64,000 nt of DNA. Origin: Lewinellaceae bacterium. GTDB taxonomy: Bacteria > Bacteroidota > Bacteroidia > Chitinophagales > Saprospiraceae. Positions 9,229 through 18,133 of this stretch are shown here, in pieces (the stretch's first letter is position 1; every line of letters starts with the position of its first letter). The stretch spans positions 2,063,001 through 2,127,000 of the forward strand of contig JACJXX010000001.1 in NCBI GenBank assembly GCA_020636435.1. The letters run 5' to 3'. Under the pieces are notes generated by a model that saw only the letters and a program-made list of their open reading frames with translations, was not told where the DNA came from and did not search any database. The position numbers and the translations under genes were made by a program.

Positions 9229-10095
9229 ATGAGAAAAGCAGTACAACTTACGTTGGCCTTAATGCTATGCGCCACCTTTGCGCAGGCACAGGAAACCATT
9301 ACCTACGATTTTGAAGACGGCCTGATGCCGGCGGGGTTCACCCTGATCAATCAGGATATGCTGATCCCCAACGAGCCGGATGACATGGTATTTGCGGACT
9401 CAGCCTGGATTGTCATCCAAAGCGGCCTGTTGGGAAGCTATGCAGCGCTTAGCCTCTCCTGGTACGTCGATGACGCCGGCCCGGCCGACGACTGGATGAT
9501 CCTGCCCAAGCTGCAACTGGGAGATTCCCCTATGCTGAGCTGGACGGCCCAGTCTACCACTTCCTCTGGCAATTTTCCGGATAGCTATCAGGTGCTCATC
9601 AACACCGGAGAACCTACTTATGATGACTTTTCCAACAATGGCTCGATCCTCCTGGAGATTGCTCCCGAGGAGCACCTCACAGCGCAGATGCGCGAGCTGG
9701 ACCTCTCGGCGTACGCCAACCAGGCTGTCTATATTGCTTTCCGCAACATTACGCCTTCCGGCGATGCCCTTTTGATCGATGACATCACAGTCACCAACGT
9801 TATCACTTCAGCCGTTCGCGAAATAGACAACGAATCCTTTAGAATGGCGCTGACGCCCAACCCTGTGAGCCAGGGCCCGGTTCAACTTGCCTATACCCTG
9901 GAGGAAAGTTCTGAGGTGGAACTGCTCATTCAGGATATGATGGGCCGCACCTTGCAGGCCGCCCCACAGGGCCGCCGGCCAGCCGGCAATAATACTGCCG
10001 CAATCGATATTAATCAGCTCGCCGGCGGAACATATATCGTAGCCATCCGTTCCGAAAAGAAAGCCGGCACGGCAAAATTGATAGTAAGACATTAA
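9229..10095 (+). CDS. Secreted T9SS protein with choice-of-anchor J (cleaved-adhesin-like) domain
   Basis: A 288-residue secreted protein. It has a signal peptide ending at AQAQ (about residue 20) and then a jelly-roll domain (about 23-190) typical of choice-of-anchor J / cleaved adhesin modules: YDFEDGLMPAGFT, DDWMILPKL, LSWTAQS, and the closing ALLIDDITVTNV. From about 205 to the end lies a type A T9SS sorting domain (LTPNPVSQGPVQL ... GGTYIVAI ... AKLIVRH). The domain occurs on surface adhesins and in exported peptidases of this phylum; no catalytic residues are visible here, so a binding role is more likely. It is followed by a terminator at 10120. Confidence 0.85.
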   Translation: MRKAVQLTLALMLCATFAQAQETITYDFEDGLMPAGFTLINQDMLIPNEPDDMVFADSAWIVIQSGLLGSYAALSLSWYVDDAGPADDWMILPKLQLGDSPMLSWTAQSTTSSGNFPDSYQVLINTGEPTYDDFSNNGSILLEIAPEEHLTAQMRELDLSAYANQAVYIAFRNITPSGDALLIDDITVTNVITSAVREIDNESFRMALTPNPVSQGPVQLAYTLEESSEVELLIQDMMGRTLQAAPQGRRPAGNNTAAIDINQLAGGTYIVAIRSEKKAGTAKLIVRH

Positions 10096-10119
10096 TTCTT
10101 AGATTCCCCTTTATTTGCA

Positions 10120-10153
10120 GGCAGCCCCCTCCTTCGGGAGGGGCTGCCTTTAT
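10120..10153 (+). terminator. Intrinsic terminator
   Basis: GGCAGCCCCCTCC and its exact complement pair around a TTCG loop (10120-10148), followed by TTTATTTT. It ends the transcript of the T9SS gene at 9229-10095. Confidence 0.85.
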
Positions 10154-10176
10154 TTTAGCTGGCAAACATCAATAAA

Positions 10177-11490
10177 ATGGATACTCGTTTCTATATCACT
10201 CTTTTTCTTATCTCCCTGCCCGGCTTATTTTACAGCCAGGGCTACACCAACTGGATCGTTGGCGACACGGCCGACGTTCAACCCGGCAACATTCAGCCCG
10301 GCATCGTGCTGGCCGGCGGCGGCGGCGACAACGACCCCGCCATGCAATGGATGCTCAGCCGGGCCGGCGGCGGCGACGTGGTCGTCATCCGCGCCAGCGG
10401 GTCGGATGGGTACAACCCTTATTTCTACAGCGAACTCGGCATTGAAGTCAATTCGGTGGAAACCATCCGTTTCGAATCCGGCATTGCAGCTGACGATCCT
10501 TACGTAATCAACCGGATTCGCGGCGCGGAATGCCTGTTCATCGCCGGCGGCGACCAGTTCGACTATTATTCCTATTGGAAAGACACTCCGGTGGAAGAGG
10601 CCATCAACTACCTGATTAATGAGAAGGGAGTAACGGTAGGCGGCACCAGCGCCGGCATGGCCATCCTGGGGCAGTGTTATTACACGCCTTCCGGCTCTTC
10701 CCTGGATGCCGAAGAGGCCCTCGGCAACCCTTTTCATCCGGATTACAATATCCTGGGTTGCAATGATTTTCTGAATGTGCCCTATAGCCAGTACCTCGTC
10801 ACCGACACCCACTACGAGCAGCGGGAGCGCCCGGGCCGCCACGTGGGCATGCTGGCGCGCATCGCCCAGGAATACCATACGCGTTCTTTCGGCATTGCCG
10901 CCAATGAGTATACCGCCGTGGCGGTCGACGAGGCCGGCCTGGCCCGCGCTTTCGGCGATTATCCGGAATACGAGGAAGACTTCGTCTTTTTTCTGCAGGC
11001 CAACTGCCAGGAAGAATTCCTGCCGGAGGTGATGCAAGCCGGCCGCCCGCTCACCTGGGACCGGGGGCACAGCGCCGTCAAAGTGTACGCCCTGCCCGCC
11101 CGTTCCGATGGCGGAAGCACTTTTGACCTCACAGACTGGCAAACCGGCAGCGGAGGGGAATGGCAGAACTGGTATGTCAGGGACGGAACGCTGGAGAAAG
11201 TTTTCAATACCGGGCCGGATTGTGCGGCGGCGCTGAGCAGCACAAAAGGGCTGGCCCCGGAAAAGCAATGGACTATTTTCCCCAATCCGGCCTCTGAGCG
11301 GCTCTTCGTGCAGTGGCCATCCGGCAGCCGGATGGATGGGCTGGAACTGCGCAATGCTTACGGGCAGGTAGTGATTCGCAGGGCGGAGCCAGTGCAGGAA
11401 CTGAACTTATCGGAACTGCCGGCCGGGGTTTATCTCGTAGAGGTGAACGTGGAGGGTAGCATCCTGATGAGAAAGTTTGTGAAAGAATAA
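10177..11490 (+). CDS. Secreted cyanophycinase-like S51 peptidase with T9SS sorting domain
   Basis: A 437-residue protein of the S51 / cyanophycinase superfamily. A signal peptide (about 1-21) precedes the class I glutamine-amidotransferase-like fold: IVLAGGGGDND (43-53), VVVIRASGSDG (68-78), ECLFIAGGDQFDY (118-130) and the nucleophile elbow GGTSAGM with Ser158. The region NDFLNVPYSQYLVTDTHYEQRERPGRH matches the family section just after the nucleophile, including DTHY.QR. The C-terminal about 75 residues (FPNPASERLFVQW ... ELPAGVYLVEV ... MRKFVKE) are a T9SS type A sorting domain, so the enzyme should be surface-bound or released. True cyanophycinases release beta-Asp-Arg dipeptides. With the SusCD pair and isoaspartyl peptidase nearby, this is a candidate initiating enzyme of that pathway; substrate specificity is inference. 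Confidence 0.85.
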   Translation: MDTRFYITLFLISLPGLFYSQGYTNWIVGDTADVQPGNIQPGIVLAGGGGDNDPAMQWMLSRAGGGDVVVIRASGSDGYNPYFYSELGIEVNSVETIRFESGIAADDPYVINRIRGAECLFIAGGDQFDYYSYWKDTPVEEAINYLINEKGVTVGGTSAGMAILGQCYYTPSGSSLDAEEALGNPFHPDYNILGCNDFLNVPYSQYLVTDTHYEQRERPGRHVGMLARIAQEYHTRSFGIAANEYTAVAVDEAGLARAFGDYPEYEEDFVFFLQANCQEEFLPEVMQAGRPLTWDRGHSAVKVYALPARSDGGSTFDLTDWQTGSGGEWQNWYVRDGTLEKVFNTGPDCAAALSSTKGLAPEKQWTIFPNPASERLFVQWPSGSRMDGLELRNAYGQVVIRRAEPVQELNLSELPAGVYLVEVNVEGSILMRKFVKE

Positions 11491-11492
11491 GC

Positions 11493-11533
11493 GTAGGACA
11501 CGGGTGGCTAAACTAGTGCCATCCGTGTCCTAC
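11493..11533. terminator. Bidirectional terminator between convergent genes
   Basis: GTAGGACACGGGTGGC (11493-11508) pairs with 11518-11533 with a single G-T mismatch around a nine-base loop. It lies between convergent genes ending at 11490 and 11530, and slightly overlaps the stop of the Uma2 gene. Confidence 0.7.
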
Positions 11534-12168
11534 TGTTCTTCGATCCGCAGTTCCTCCAGCGGAAGCTCCATGCCGGGCATCACTTCTTCTCCCGTTAATT
11601 TTTTGCCTTCGAAGCCAGCAACCGTTTCAACTTCTCCATTGGCGCGGTAGACGTAGGCTTTTTCTGCGTAGGGATCGATCAGCCAGGCCAGGCGGACGCC
11701 GTTTTTGATCCAAACGTTCTTCATTTTCTTTTTCAGCTTCGCCAGGCGGTCGGTTTGAGAGCGTACTTCGACGATAAAATCCGGCATTACCGGCAAAAAC
11801 ACTTCTTGATCAGGCGATTGGGCCAGGCGTTCGTCGCTGATCCATCCACAGTCCGGGCTTTTTATGGCTCCGTCAGGCAGTTTAAAGCCAGCGGAAGCGC
11901 TGAAGGGCTTGCCCGATTTTTTAAGCAACCACCATGCGCCCAGATAAATCAAAGGAATGGATTCTCTATTCCCCGAGCCAAATTTCACAGGAGACATAAT
12001 CGTAATTTTTCCAGTCTTTTCCCGCTCCATCCGCAAATCCGGATAGCGGGCAGAAAGCGCGGCGAATTCTTCTATGGATAAGGCCTTATCCAGGATCAAA
12101 GGCCCCAATTCGGCTATTTCCCTGATCGGATGAATGGTTTTGGTTTCCAACTTGGCGCTTGATGGCAT
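11530..12168 (-). CDS. Uma2-family (DUF820) PD-(D/E)XK endonuclease-like protein
   Basis: A 212-residue Uma2-family protein. The restriction-endonuclease-like fold is marked by KSPDCGWISDERLA (Asp of the active site), PDFIVEVRSQTDRLAKLKKKM (Glu and Gln/Lys positions) and the closing GVRLAWLIDPYAEKAYVYR strand. The family is widespread and often multicopy; its cellular role is poorly known, and nuclease activity is assumed from the fold. It stands alone, divergent from the YfcC-like transporter gene and convergent with the cyanophycinase-like gene. Confidence 0.88.
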   Translation of the reverse strand: MPSSAKLETKTIHPIREIAELGPLILDKALSIEEFAALSARYPDLRMEREKTGKITIMSPVKFGSGNRESIPLIYLGAWWLLKKSGKPFSASAGFKLPDGAIKSPDCGWISDERLAQSPDQEVFLPVMPDFIVEVRSQTDRLAKLKKKMKNVWIKNGVRLAWLIDPYAEKAYVYRANGEVETVAGFEGKKLTGEEVMPGMELPLEELRIEEQ

Positions 12169-12293
12169 AAAAGCAAATTTTCAAACAATATAAGCATTAA
12201 TAAAGACAATTGAGAAGCTGCCGCAGTTTTGCCCTGGTGAGATAGATTCAACACTTTGTATCCCCGTTTCATCTGTTTTTCCCTAAAACTCCC

Positions 12294-12301
12294 TATGTTT
12301 G
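12294..12301 (+). promoter_or_regulatory. -7 promoter box for the YfcC-like gene
   Basis: TATGTTTG fits the Bacteroidota -7 consensus TAnnTTTG and lies 28 bp before the ATG at 12330. A clear -33 TTG is not present at the usual spacing. Confidence 0.55.
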
Positions 12302-12329
12302 AACAAACCAACGCTGAACACCACCACCT

Positions 12330-13721
12330 ATGAAGCTCTTCCAGAAATTCCCGGACAGTATCGTGATCATCATGGCCATCATGCTGGCCTTTATCATCCT
12401 CACCTGGATCGTGCCCGCCGGCGAATTCGACCGGGCCGAAGTTGCCGGGCGCCAGGTCATCGTCGCAGGTTCCTATCACAAGGTCGAACCGGCCCCCCAG
12501 GGGGTTGGCGATTTCTTTATGGGCCCCATCCGGGGGTTCATCTCGGCGGCGCAGATCATTGGTTTTGTCTTTCTGGTGGGCGGGGCTTTCAACATCCTCA
12601 CCCGCACCGGGTCGGTGGACGCCGGTCTGCGCGACATCATTAAGCTGAGCGAGCGCAGGCCTGGCTACAAAAAATGGATCATCCCTTTGATCATCACCCT
12701 GTTTTCCCTGGCGGGCGCCACCTTTGGCATGTGCGAAGAAGTGCTGGTCTTCGTGCTCATCACCATCCCGCTCAGCCTCGCCCTGGGTTACGACTCCATT
12801 GTGGGCCTTGCCATTTCTTTTGTCGGGGCAGGGGTTGGCTTCGCCGGCGCCTTCATCAACCCTTTCACCATCGGGGTGGCGCAGGGCATCGCCGAGCTGG
12901 CGCCCGCCAGCGGCATGGGCTACCGGCTGGTGGTATGGACCATCACAACCCTTATCGCTATCCTGTACATCATGCGCTATGCCCGCAGGGTAGAAAAGGA
13001 TAAAACCCTAAGCCCCATGTACGAGATCGACGAGGAGCGGGATATCTCGCATCTTAACGAGGACGAGGGCGAAGGGTTCACCACCCGGCACAAACTGGTG
13101 TTGCTCATTCTGGCCGCCGCCCTGGCGTTGCTCGTCGTCGGAGTGAGCAGTTGGCACTGGTACATCGACGAGATTTCCGCGTTGTTTATCGCCATGGGCG
13201 TCGCGGCGGCAATTGTCGGCCAGCTCAGCCTGGAGGGCGCCGTGGAAGCTTTCAAGGATGGCGCCCGTGACATGATCACCGCCGCCCTGGTCATCGGCCT
13301 GGCCAAGGGGCTCATCGTTATCGCGGAAGACGGCCGCATCATCGACACCATCCTCAATAGCATTGCCTCGTCCTCCGAAGGGCTGCCTCAGGCCATCACG
13401 GTAGAGATCATGTTCATCTTCCAGACTTTCCTCAATTTCTTTGTGCCTTCCGGTTCCGGGCAGGCCGCCCTCACCATGCCCATCATGGCGCCCCTGAGCG
13501 ACCTGCTGGGCCTCAGCCGGCAGACTGCCGTGCTGGCCTTTCAGTTCGGCGACGGCCTGTCCAATATGATCATCCCCACCAGTGGAGTAACCATGGGCAT
13601 ACTGGCGGTGGCCAAGGTGCCTTACAACGTTTGGATCAAATGGTTTACGCCGCTTTTGCTGATCCTTATTGGGGCTTGCATGTTGTTGTTGCTGCCGCCG
13701 TTGTTCCTTTTTTCCTGGTAG
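12330..13721 (+). CDS. YfcC-family membrane transporter
   Basis: A 463-residue polytopic membrane protein of the YfcC / C4-dicarboxylate anaerobic carrier-like family (ion transporter superfamily). Features are an N-terminal helix followed by TWIVPAGEFDR, the FVFLVGGAFNILTRTGS helix, FSLAGATFGMCEE, a VGLAISFVGAGVGFAGAFINPFT segment, and in the second half NFFVPSGSGQAALTMPIM and FQFGDGLSNMIIPTSGV, the paired re-entrant motifs of this superfamily. About 11-12 membrane spans are visible. Members are thought to move amino acids, dipeptides or dicarboxylates; some relatives are arginine/ornithine exchangers. Proximity to the cyanophycinase-like gene makes an amino-acid or dipeptide substrate attractive, but this is inference. 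Confidence 0.88.
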   Translation: MKLFQKFPDSIVIIMAIMLAFIILTWIVPAGEFDRAEVAGRQVIVAGSYHKVEPAPQGVGDFFMGPIRGFISAAQIIGFVFLVGGAFNILTRTGSVDAGLRDIIKLSERRPGYKKWIIPLIITLFSLAGATFGMCEEVLVFVLITIPLSLALGYDSIVGLAISFVGAGVGFAGAFINPFTIGVAQGIAELAPASGMGYRLVVWTITTLIAILYIMRYARRVEKDKTLSPMYEIDEERDISHLNEDEGEGFTTRHKLVLLILAAALALLVVGVSSWHWYIDEISALFIAMGVAAAIVGQLSLEGAVEAFKDGARDMITAALVIGLAKGLIVIAEDGRIIDTILNSIASSSEGLPQAITVEIMFIFQTFLNFFVPSGSGQAALTMPIMAPLSDLLGLSRQTAVLAFQFGDGLSNMIIPTSGVTMGILAVAKVPYNVWIKWFTPLLLILIGACMLLLLPPLFLFSW

Positions 13722-13726
13722 GTCAG

Positions 13727-13753
13727 ACGCGGGTAGTACGTCCCTACCTGCGT
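13727..13753. terminator. Short bidirectional terminator-like hairpin
   Basis: ACGCGGGTAG (13727-13736) pairs with CTACCTGCGT (13744-13753) with one mismatch around a seven-base loop, between convergent genes. It overlaps the stop of the reverse-strand gene. Confidence 0.5.
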
Positions 13754-15267
13754 TTATAAAATTTCGTATCCAACGACTCCAGGGCAAACTCCCATAAATC
13801 CTCGTAAGGAATAATCTCAATGCCATGAGTTTGGTTGGCTACTTCCAGCGGTATGGCTTTCAGCTGTTGGTAGTATTTCTCCGACCTGCGCAAAACGCCT
13901 GCCTTGTGAAAACCGGACTGTGGAATCTGGAGGAGCATCTTCACGAAGTAATTGCTTCGCTTCAGGGCCTTGTCTTTATAAAGGTAGCGTACCCGGTATT
14001 TGTTGATGGCGTCGATGCGGTCGATGGCTTCTTTGTAACGCTTTTTGACGATGAGGAAAAGGGTTTGAATAATTAGTATCGGCACGTTAAGGCCCTGCTT
14101 GTCCCGCGAAAAAACCGGCACCTCATTGAGGAACTTGCCCAGGCGGAATTTCCGGAACGGGCCTTCAGGCTCGCTGGCTTTGCCGATCTCCAGCAGAAAA
14201 TGGATATAGGCCTCATTGATGCGCCACTGCTCTTTATCCACCTCCCGCAATTTCTGGAAACCCCGGTGGCTCACAGCTTCCCGGTAGACTTCGTAGGCCC
14301 GCTGGTACTGCCGGGTGTGGAGCGACAGGATCAGCAAGACCTCCATATTGACAAACCAGTTGACGGTGCCGGCCGGTATGAGCTGTGCTGCCTTGCAGGA
14401 AGTGCGTTCTGCTTTTTCAAACTGTTTCAACTGTATGTGGGCCAGAATCTGCTGATGCAGAAAGGTGTAAATGGGCGTCTTTACTTCGTAATCTTTAGCT
14501 TCGAAAGCCCGGACGGCCTCTTCGCAGCTCTTCACGGTCATCCGGTAATCATTCGCCGAGCGGTAGGCAATGATGCGGATGAGGTGGCCCAGAAAAAGCA
14601 GCCGGTAGGTTTGAAACTCCGCCATGGCTTCCTCCAGGTTTTCGTAATAGGCCAGCGCCTGGCGACAGGCATCAGCCTTGGCGGCCCGTTCATTGATGTA
14701 GTCGGCCACGAGCAGGGTGTAGTACTCCTCTGCCAGCGATTCGGACTGCCAGGCCTGGGCATACTTTCGGTGAAGCTGGCTGTATTCCTGCATCTTTTTC
14801 AGGTTGCCGACGCGCGTACCGTAATGGAACCGCAGCACCTGGCTGGCCTGAACGACAATTTCGGTCAGGTCGAACCGCAGGGCCTGTTTCAACGTTTTTT
14901 CAGCCAGCCGAATGGCGGCCTGGCGGGCGCCCATGCGCAGCAGCACCCTCACCGCCGCCCAGTCCTTATGGCAGGTGTAGAAAGCCCTTTCCTGTTCATT
15001 CAGGGAAGAGTCGGCCAGGTTGATGAACAGCACGCTGTTGATCAGCCGTTTTTTCAGGCTGGCTTTCAGGTTCCGATAGCTGGAATAATTGCGGGCAGAG
15101 CCATAGAGATGTTGCAATGCTTCTTCATCGGTTTTGACTTTTCCGGCGCAAAGCGCATCGTAGAGGTGCATTGCTTTGGTGTCGTTGTTTGACGCCATGC
15201 CCAGCACCTCAATATGCCGGGCCTTGTTTTTTGTGATGATGCGGACCAGTTCCAGGAGAGTTTTCAT
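13744..15267 (-). CDS. Hypothetical all-helical protein, TPR-like
   Basis: A 507-residue soluble protein predicted to be almost wholly alpha-helical, with repeating A..LAEK.L..A-type helices that resemble degenerate tetratricopeptide (TPR) repeats (for example about 125-160, 245-290, 305-345). The first about 90 residues (LVRIITKNKARHIEVLG ... LKASLKKRLINSVLF) form a conserved-looking N-terminal helical domain. No catalytic or DNA-binding motif is recognised and no signal peptide is present. It is transcribed alone. Proteins with this layout occur as multicopy families in Saprospiraceae, but I cannot name a function. Confidence 0.7.
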   Translation of the reverse strand: MKTLLELVRIITKNKARHIEVLGMASNNDTKAMHLYDALCAGKVKTDEEALQHLYGSARNYSSYRNLKASLKKRLINSVLFINLADSSLNEQERAFYTCHKDWAAVRVLLRMGARQAAIRLAEKTLKQALRFDLTEIVVQASQVLRFHYGTRVGNLKKMQEYSQLHRKYAQAWQSESLAEEYYTLLVADYINERAAKADACRQALAYYENLEEAMAEFQTYRLLFLGHLIRIIAYRSANDYRMTVKSCEEAVRAFEAKDYEVKTPIYTFLHQQILAHIQLKQFEKAERTSCKAAQLIPAGTVNWFVNMEVLLILSLHTRQYQRAYEVYREAVSHRGFQKLREVDKEQWRINEAYIHFLLEIGKASEPEGPFRKFRLGKFLNEVPVFSRDKQGLNVPILIIQTLFLIVKKRYKEAIDRIDAINKYRVRYLYKDKALKRSNYFVKMLLQIPQSGFHKAGVLRRSEKYYQQLKAIPLEVANQTHGIEIIPYEDLWEFALESLDTKFYKRR

Positions 15268-15853
15268 CCAACCAAAGTTTTCGTTTTACATGTCCTGCTC
15301 ACAACACAACTCATTGTTAAGCAGAACTTTAAATAATTTTTCCGCGAAAACATTTTCCATTCTTCAAATGAAAAAGCGCCGGCAACTGTCCTGGTGTGGA
15401 AAGAAATAATGCAATAGATTTGGGGTATGAGTTTAATCAAAACCATTAGCGAATCACCAAACACCTATTGCCATGAATTTACTCAACACACATCGGGAAC
15501 CGAAATTCGAGAACTGCCTTCTGTACGCTGCCAATGCAGGTGCCATCATACAGGAAGACCTTGACCTGTGAAGGGAATAGCAGGCCCGCAGTTGTTGTTT
15601 GTTATCAGTTGAAGACAACATCACCTTGCAACGGCTGGCCGGAAGCTACCCCGAACAGGCGCCTCTTCAGCACTTTTAAAAAGCAATGAAAAATGGTTGG
15701 TTTTTTACTGGTGCGCAGTTAATAACTGCTGATTATCAGCAGGTTAATCTTTTCGAAAGTTGTTTTTGCAGGAAATTGCCTCGTGCGCAGATGAAGTTAA
15801 CTGTCTCGGTTATGGAGAATAAATATCTATAAATTTGACCAAGTAAACAAGAA
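15268..15853. other. Intergenic region before the peptide-export cluster
   Basis: About 585 bases with only one short candidate gene (15473-15571). TAGATTTG at about 15415 matches the -7 consensus and could drive it. The stretch 15580-15680 looks like worn coding sequence (TGCAACGGCTGGCCGG region) with stops. Upstream of 15854 the DNA becomes AT-rich (15765-15850), the likely promoter region for the cluster; no exact box was identified. Confidence 0.35.
15473..15571 (+). CDS. Very small hypothetical ORF
   Basis: A 32-codon frame starts MNLLNTHREPKFENCLLY and ends IIQEDLDL. It follows a TAGATTTG box by about 50 bp. No GG leader or other motif is visible. It may be a truncated gene start. Confidence 0.2.
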   Translation: MNLLNTHREPKFENCLLYAANAGAIIQEDLDL

Positions 15854-16282
15854 ATGACTAAGAAATTAAGTGATCTCATGCCGGAAAAGGCCGGCCTGAG
15901 GCTATCACAATTACTGGTGGAGGTAGAATTCGGCGTGCCGAGCCGGCAGTGTGTCAACTACGGCATCTGCCGCATAGAGATCGCCCGGGGCCGGGGCCGC
16001 CCAAAAAGCAGCGGATGTACAGGGTGTGGCGGCCTGGCCCTGGCTTCCGCTCCCGAAGAAGGGCTCCTGCAGTTGGCTTTCTTCCGTTCCAGCCTCGGGG
16101 AACGGGCCCGGCGGCAGCACTTCAGCCAGGGGTTTTTCCTGGTGGAAGAGGCCTACCCCCTGCCCCGGTTCCTGCACCGCACGCTAGGGTTGCAGGCGGC
16201 AGCCATTGGCAGGGGCCGGTACAATGTGCTGGAAGATAATGATGTTTTGATCGTTCGATTTTTTAACCTGATAAGCCTTTAA
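15854..16282 (+). CDS. Hypothetical cysteine-containing protein at head of peptide cluster
   Basis: A 142-residue protein with no recognised domain. Cysteines cluster in CVNYGIC (about 34-40) and CTGCGG (about 55-60), a pattern that could bind metal or form disulfides. The second half is basic and hydrophobic with a conserved-looking FFLVEEAYPLPRF. The stop is 3 bp before the TlpA-like start at 16286, so both are co-transcribed, and the following genes export peptides. It may be a chaperone or regulator for the precursors; nothing in the sequence proves this. Confidence 0.6.
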   Translation: MTKKLSDLMPEKAGLRLSQLLVEVEFGVPSRQCVNYGICRIEIARGRGRPKSSGCTGCGGLALASAPEEGLLQLAFFRSSLGERARRQHFSQGFFLVEEAYPLPRFLHRTLGLQAAAIGRGRYNVLEDNDVLIVRFFNLISL

Positions 16283-16285
16283 ATC

Positions 16286-16852
16286 ATGGTAAAGAACATT
16301 CTACTCGTTTCACTCGGCCTGTTTTTCTTTCTGTTCTTAATGGGCACTCTATTCATCAATAAGGCCATACAAAGCCCGGAATTTGCAGAAATGAAAGCGC
16401 CTCCAGACATACTCGAAACGCCCATGAAAAGCCCGGTTGCCGGCATAAAAGCCGTGAGGGTGCCAGGCACAGACACCATCACTTTAGGCCAGGGCGCCCG
16501 AAACGGGCTTTCCTTCGTCAACTTCTGGGCGCCCTGGTGCCGCCCCTGCCTTAGCGAGCTGCCCACTATCGAAAAGCTGTATCAAGCGCAAAATGGCAAA
16601 ATGGAGTTTTTTATCATCTCCACCGACGGCCCTGAAAACCAGATCAGAGCCTTCATGAAACGGAAGGGCTACAACTTCCCTGCCTATCGGCTGGTAAAAA
16701 CACCACAAACCGACAGCCTGGACCGCATCTTGCCCCTCACGGCCTTGTCCCTTGGCTCGGAGGCGCTGATCTACCATAAAGGCGCCGCCAACTGGAACAG
16801 CGAGGTGGTCCATCAGTTGGTGGAAGAATTGGCTGGCCCTCCGAAAAACTGA
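16286..16852 (+). CDS. TlpA-like membrane-anchored thioredoxin
   Basis: A 188-residue protein with an N-terminal membrane anchor (about 4-25) and a thioredoxin fold of the TlpA/ResA type: FVNFWAPWCRPCLSELP with the redox pair Cys85 and Cys88 (WCRPC), then FFIISTDGPENQIRAF. The catalytic domain should face the periplasm. It lies between the cysteine-containing hypothetical gene and hlyD, and three of the four precursor peptides downstream contain two cysteines in or near the mature part, so a role in making or reducing disulfides in the exported peptides is a reasonable inference. Confidence 0.88.
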   Translation: MVKNILLVSLGLFFFLFLMGTLFINKAIQSPEFAEMKAPPDILETPMKSPVAGIKAVRVPGTDTITLGQGARNGLSFVNFWAPWCRPCLSELPTIEKLYQAQNGKMEFFIISTDGPENQIRAFMKRKGYNFPAYRLVKTPQTDSLDRILPLTALSLGSEALIYHKGAANWNSEVVHQLVEELAGPPKN

Positions 16853-16931
16853 CGAAACAGCCGGGGCCAATTAGAAGACTGCCAGCTCCGCTCCGGCATC
16901 TTTCTACTTTTACTCGTACACAATTAAAGCT

Positions 16932-18083
16932 ATGAAAACCAGAACCTTTCCCTTCGAATTCGTCACGGAAAGCGTTGAGGGCCTTTGCGCCCGGCAGAGT
17001 GTGCGCAGCCAGGCGATCTATACCACCGTATTGTTATGCCTGGCCGCCGCGCTCCTTTCCCTGCCCTTGATCAAAATAGACATCAGCAAGCAAAGCCGGG
17101 CCATCATCCGGGCCAACCAGAAGAACAACGAACTCGCGGCGCCGGTTTACGCTCAGGTAAAGGCTTCTTTTCTTCGCGAAGGGCTGCAGGTCGGGCAGGG
17201 CGATACGCTGATGATCCTTAGCACGGCTAAACTGGATGAACAGCTCTCCAGCCTGCAGGAGCAGCTTTCTCTTAATGCCGCTTACATCCGGGACCTCAGG
17301 CGCCTTTCTTCCCGGGATTCGGCCGGCGTGGAAGGTCTGGAAACCTCCCTATACTACCAGGAATACATCCAATTTCATCAGAAAGCAGCCGAGCAACAAT
17401 TGCAGGTAGACTTCACCCGGCGGGCGCTGCAACGCAACAAACAACTGTTCGACGAAGGCGCCATCGCCAGAGTGGAATACGAGCAGGCAGAGTTTGACGC
17501 CAACCTGGCGCAACGGGTGCTGCAATCCATCCGGGAACAATACCGGCGAAACTGGCAGCTCGAACTGGAGCGCTACAAGAAGGAAAACCTCGAACTGCAG
17601 GCCAAAGCACAGAAGATCGAGAAAGAAAAAATGGATTATTACATCACCGCGCCTATCAGCGGAGCGGTGACCCAATACGCAGGGCTTCAGGGCGGCAACT
17701 TCGTTGCTCCCAACCAACCCATCGCCACCATTTCTTCAGACGATACGCTCATAGTGGAAAGTTATATTTCCCCGGCCGATATAGGGCTGATCCGGGAGGG
17801 CATGGCGGTACAGTTTCAGGTAGACGCCTACAATTACAACCAGTGGGGGCTGGCCAGCGGCACCGTCGCACAGGTTTCAGAAGACATTGTCCAGTATCAG
17901 GAGCAACCTGTATTTGCCGTTAAATGCTCTTTGCGGGAATCCCACCTGCGGCTGAAGAACGGATACCGGGGAAAACTCAAAAAGGGAATGACCCTCACCG
18001 CGCGCTTTTGTATTGCCCGGCGCAGCTTGTATCAATTGTTGTACGATAAAATCGACCATTGGTTAAACCCGAAGTTGGGATAA
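16932..18083 (+). CDS. HlyD-family periplasmic adaptor of a peptide exporter
   Basis: A 383-residue membrane-fusion protein. A single membrane span near residues 29-48 is followed by a lipoyl-like half motif (NELAAPVYAQVKASFLREGLQVGQGD), a long coiled coil (about 100-230, with QEQLSLNAAYIRDL and RVEYEQAEFDANLAQ), the second lipoyl half (YITAPISGAVTQYAGLQGGNFV) and beta-barrel domains (ESYISPADIGLIREG). Together with the next gene it should span the periplasm as part of a type I-like export machine. The gene begins 79 bp after tlpA and 50 bp before the C39 ABC transporter, which suggests a single operon. Confidence 0.92.
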   Translation: MKTRTFPFEFVTESVEGLCARQSVRSQAIYTTVLLCLAAALLSLPLIKIDISKQSRAIIRANQKNNELAAPVYAQVKASFLREGLQVGQGDTLMILSTAKLDEQLSSLQEQLSLNAAYIRDLRRLSSRDSAGVEGLETSLYYQEYIQFHQKAAEQQLQVDFTRRALQRNKQLFDEGAIARVEYEQAEFDANLAQRVLQSIREQYRRNWQLELERYKKENLELQAKAQKIEKEKMDYYITAPISGAVTQYAGLQGGNFVAPNQPIATISSDDTLIVESYISPADIGLIREGMAVQFQVDAYNYNQWGLASGTVAQVSEDIVQYQEQPVFAVKCSLRESHLRLKNGYRGKLKKGMTLTARFCIARRSLYQLLYDKIDHWLNPKLG

Positions 18084-18133
18084 CCGTAAGCCGCCGGGTG
18101 GCATTCACCCTGCCCGGCAACAAACTTTGAGCT

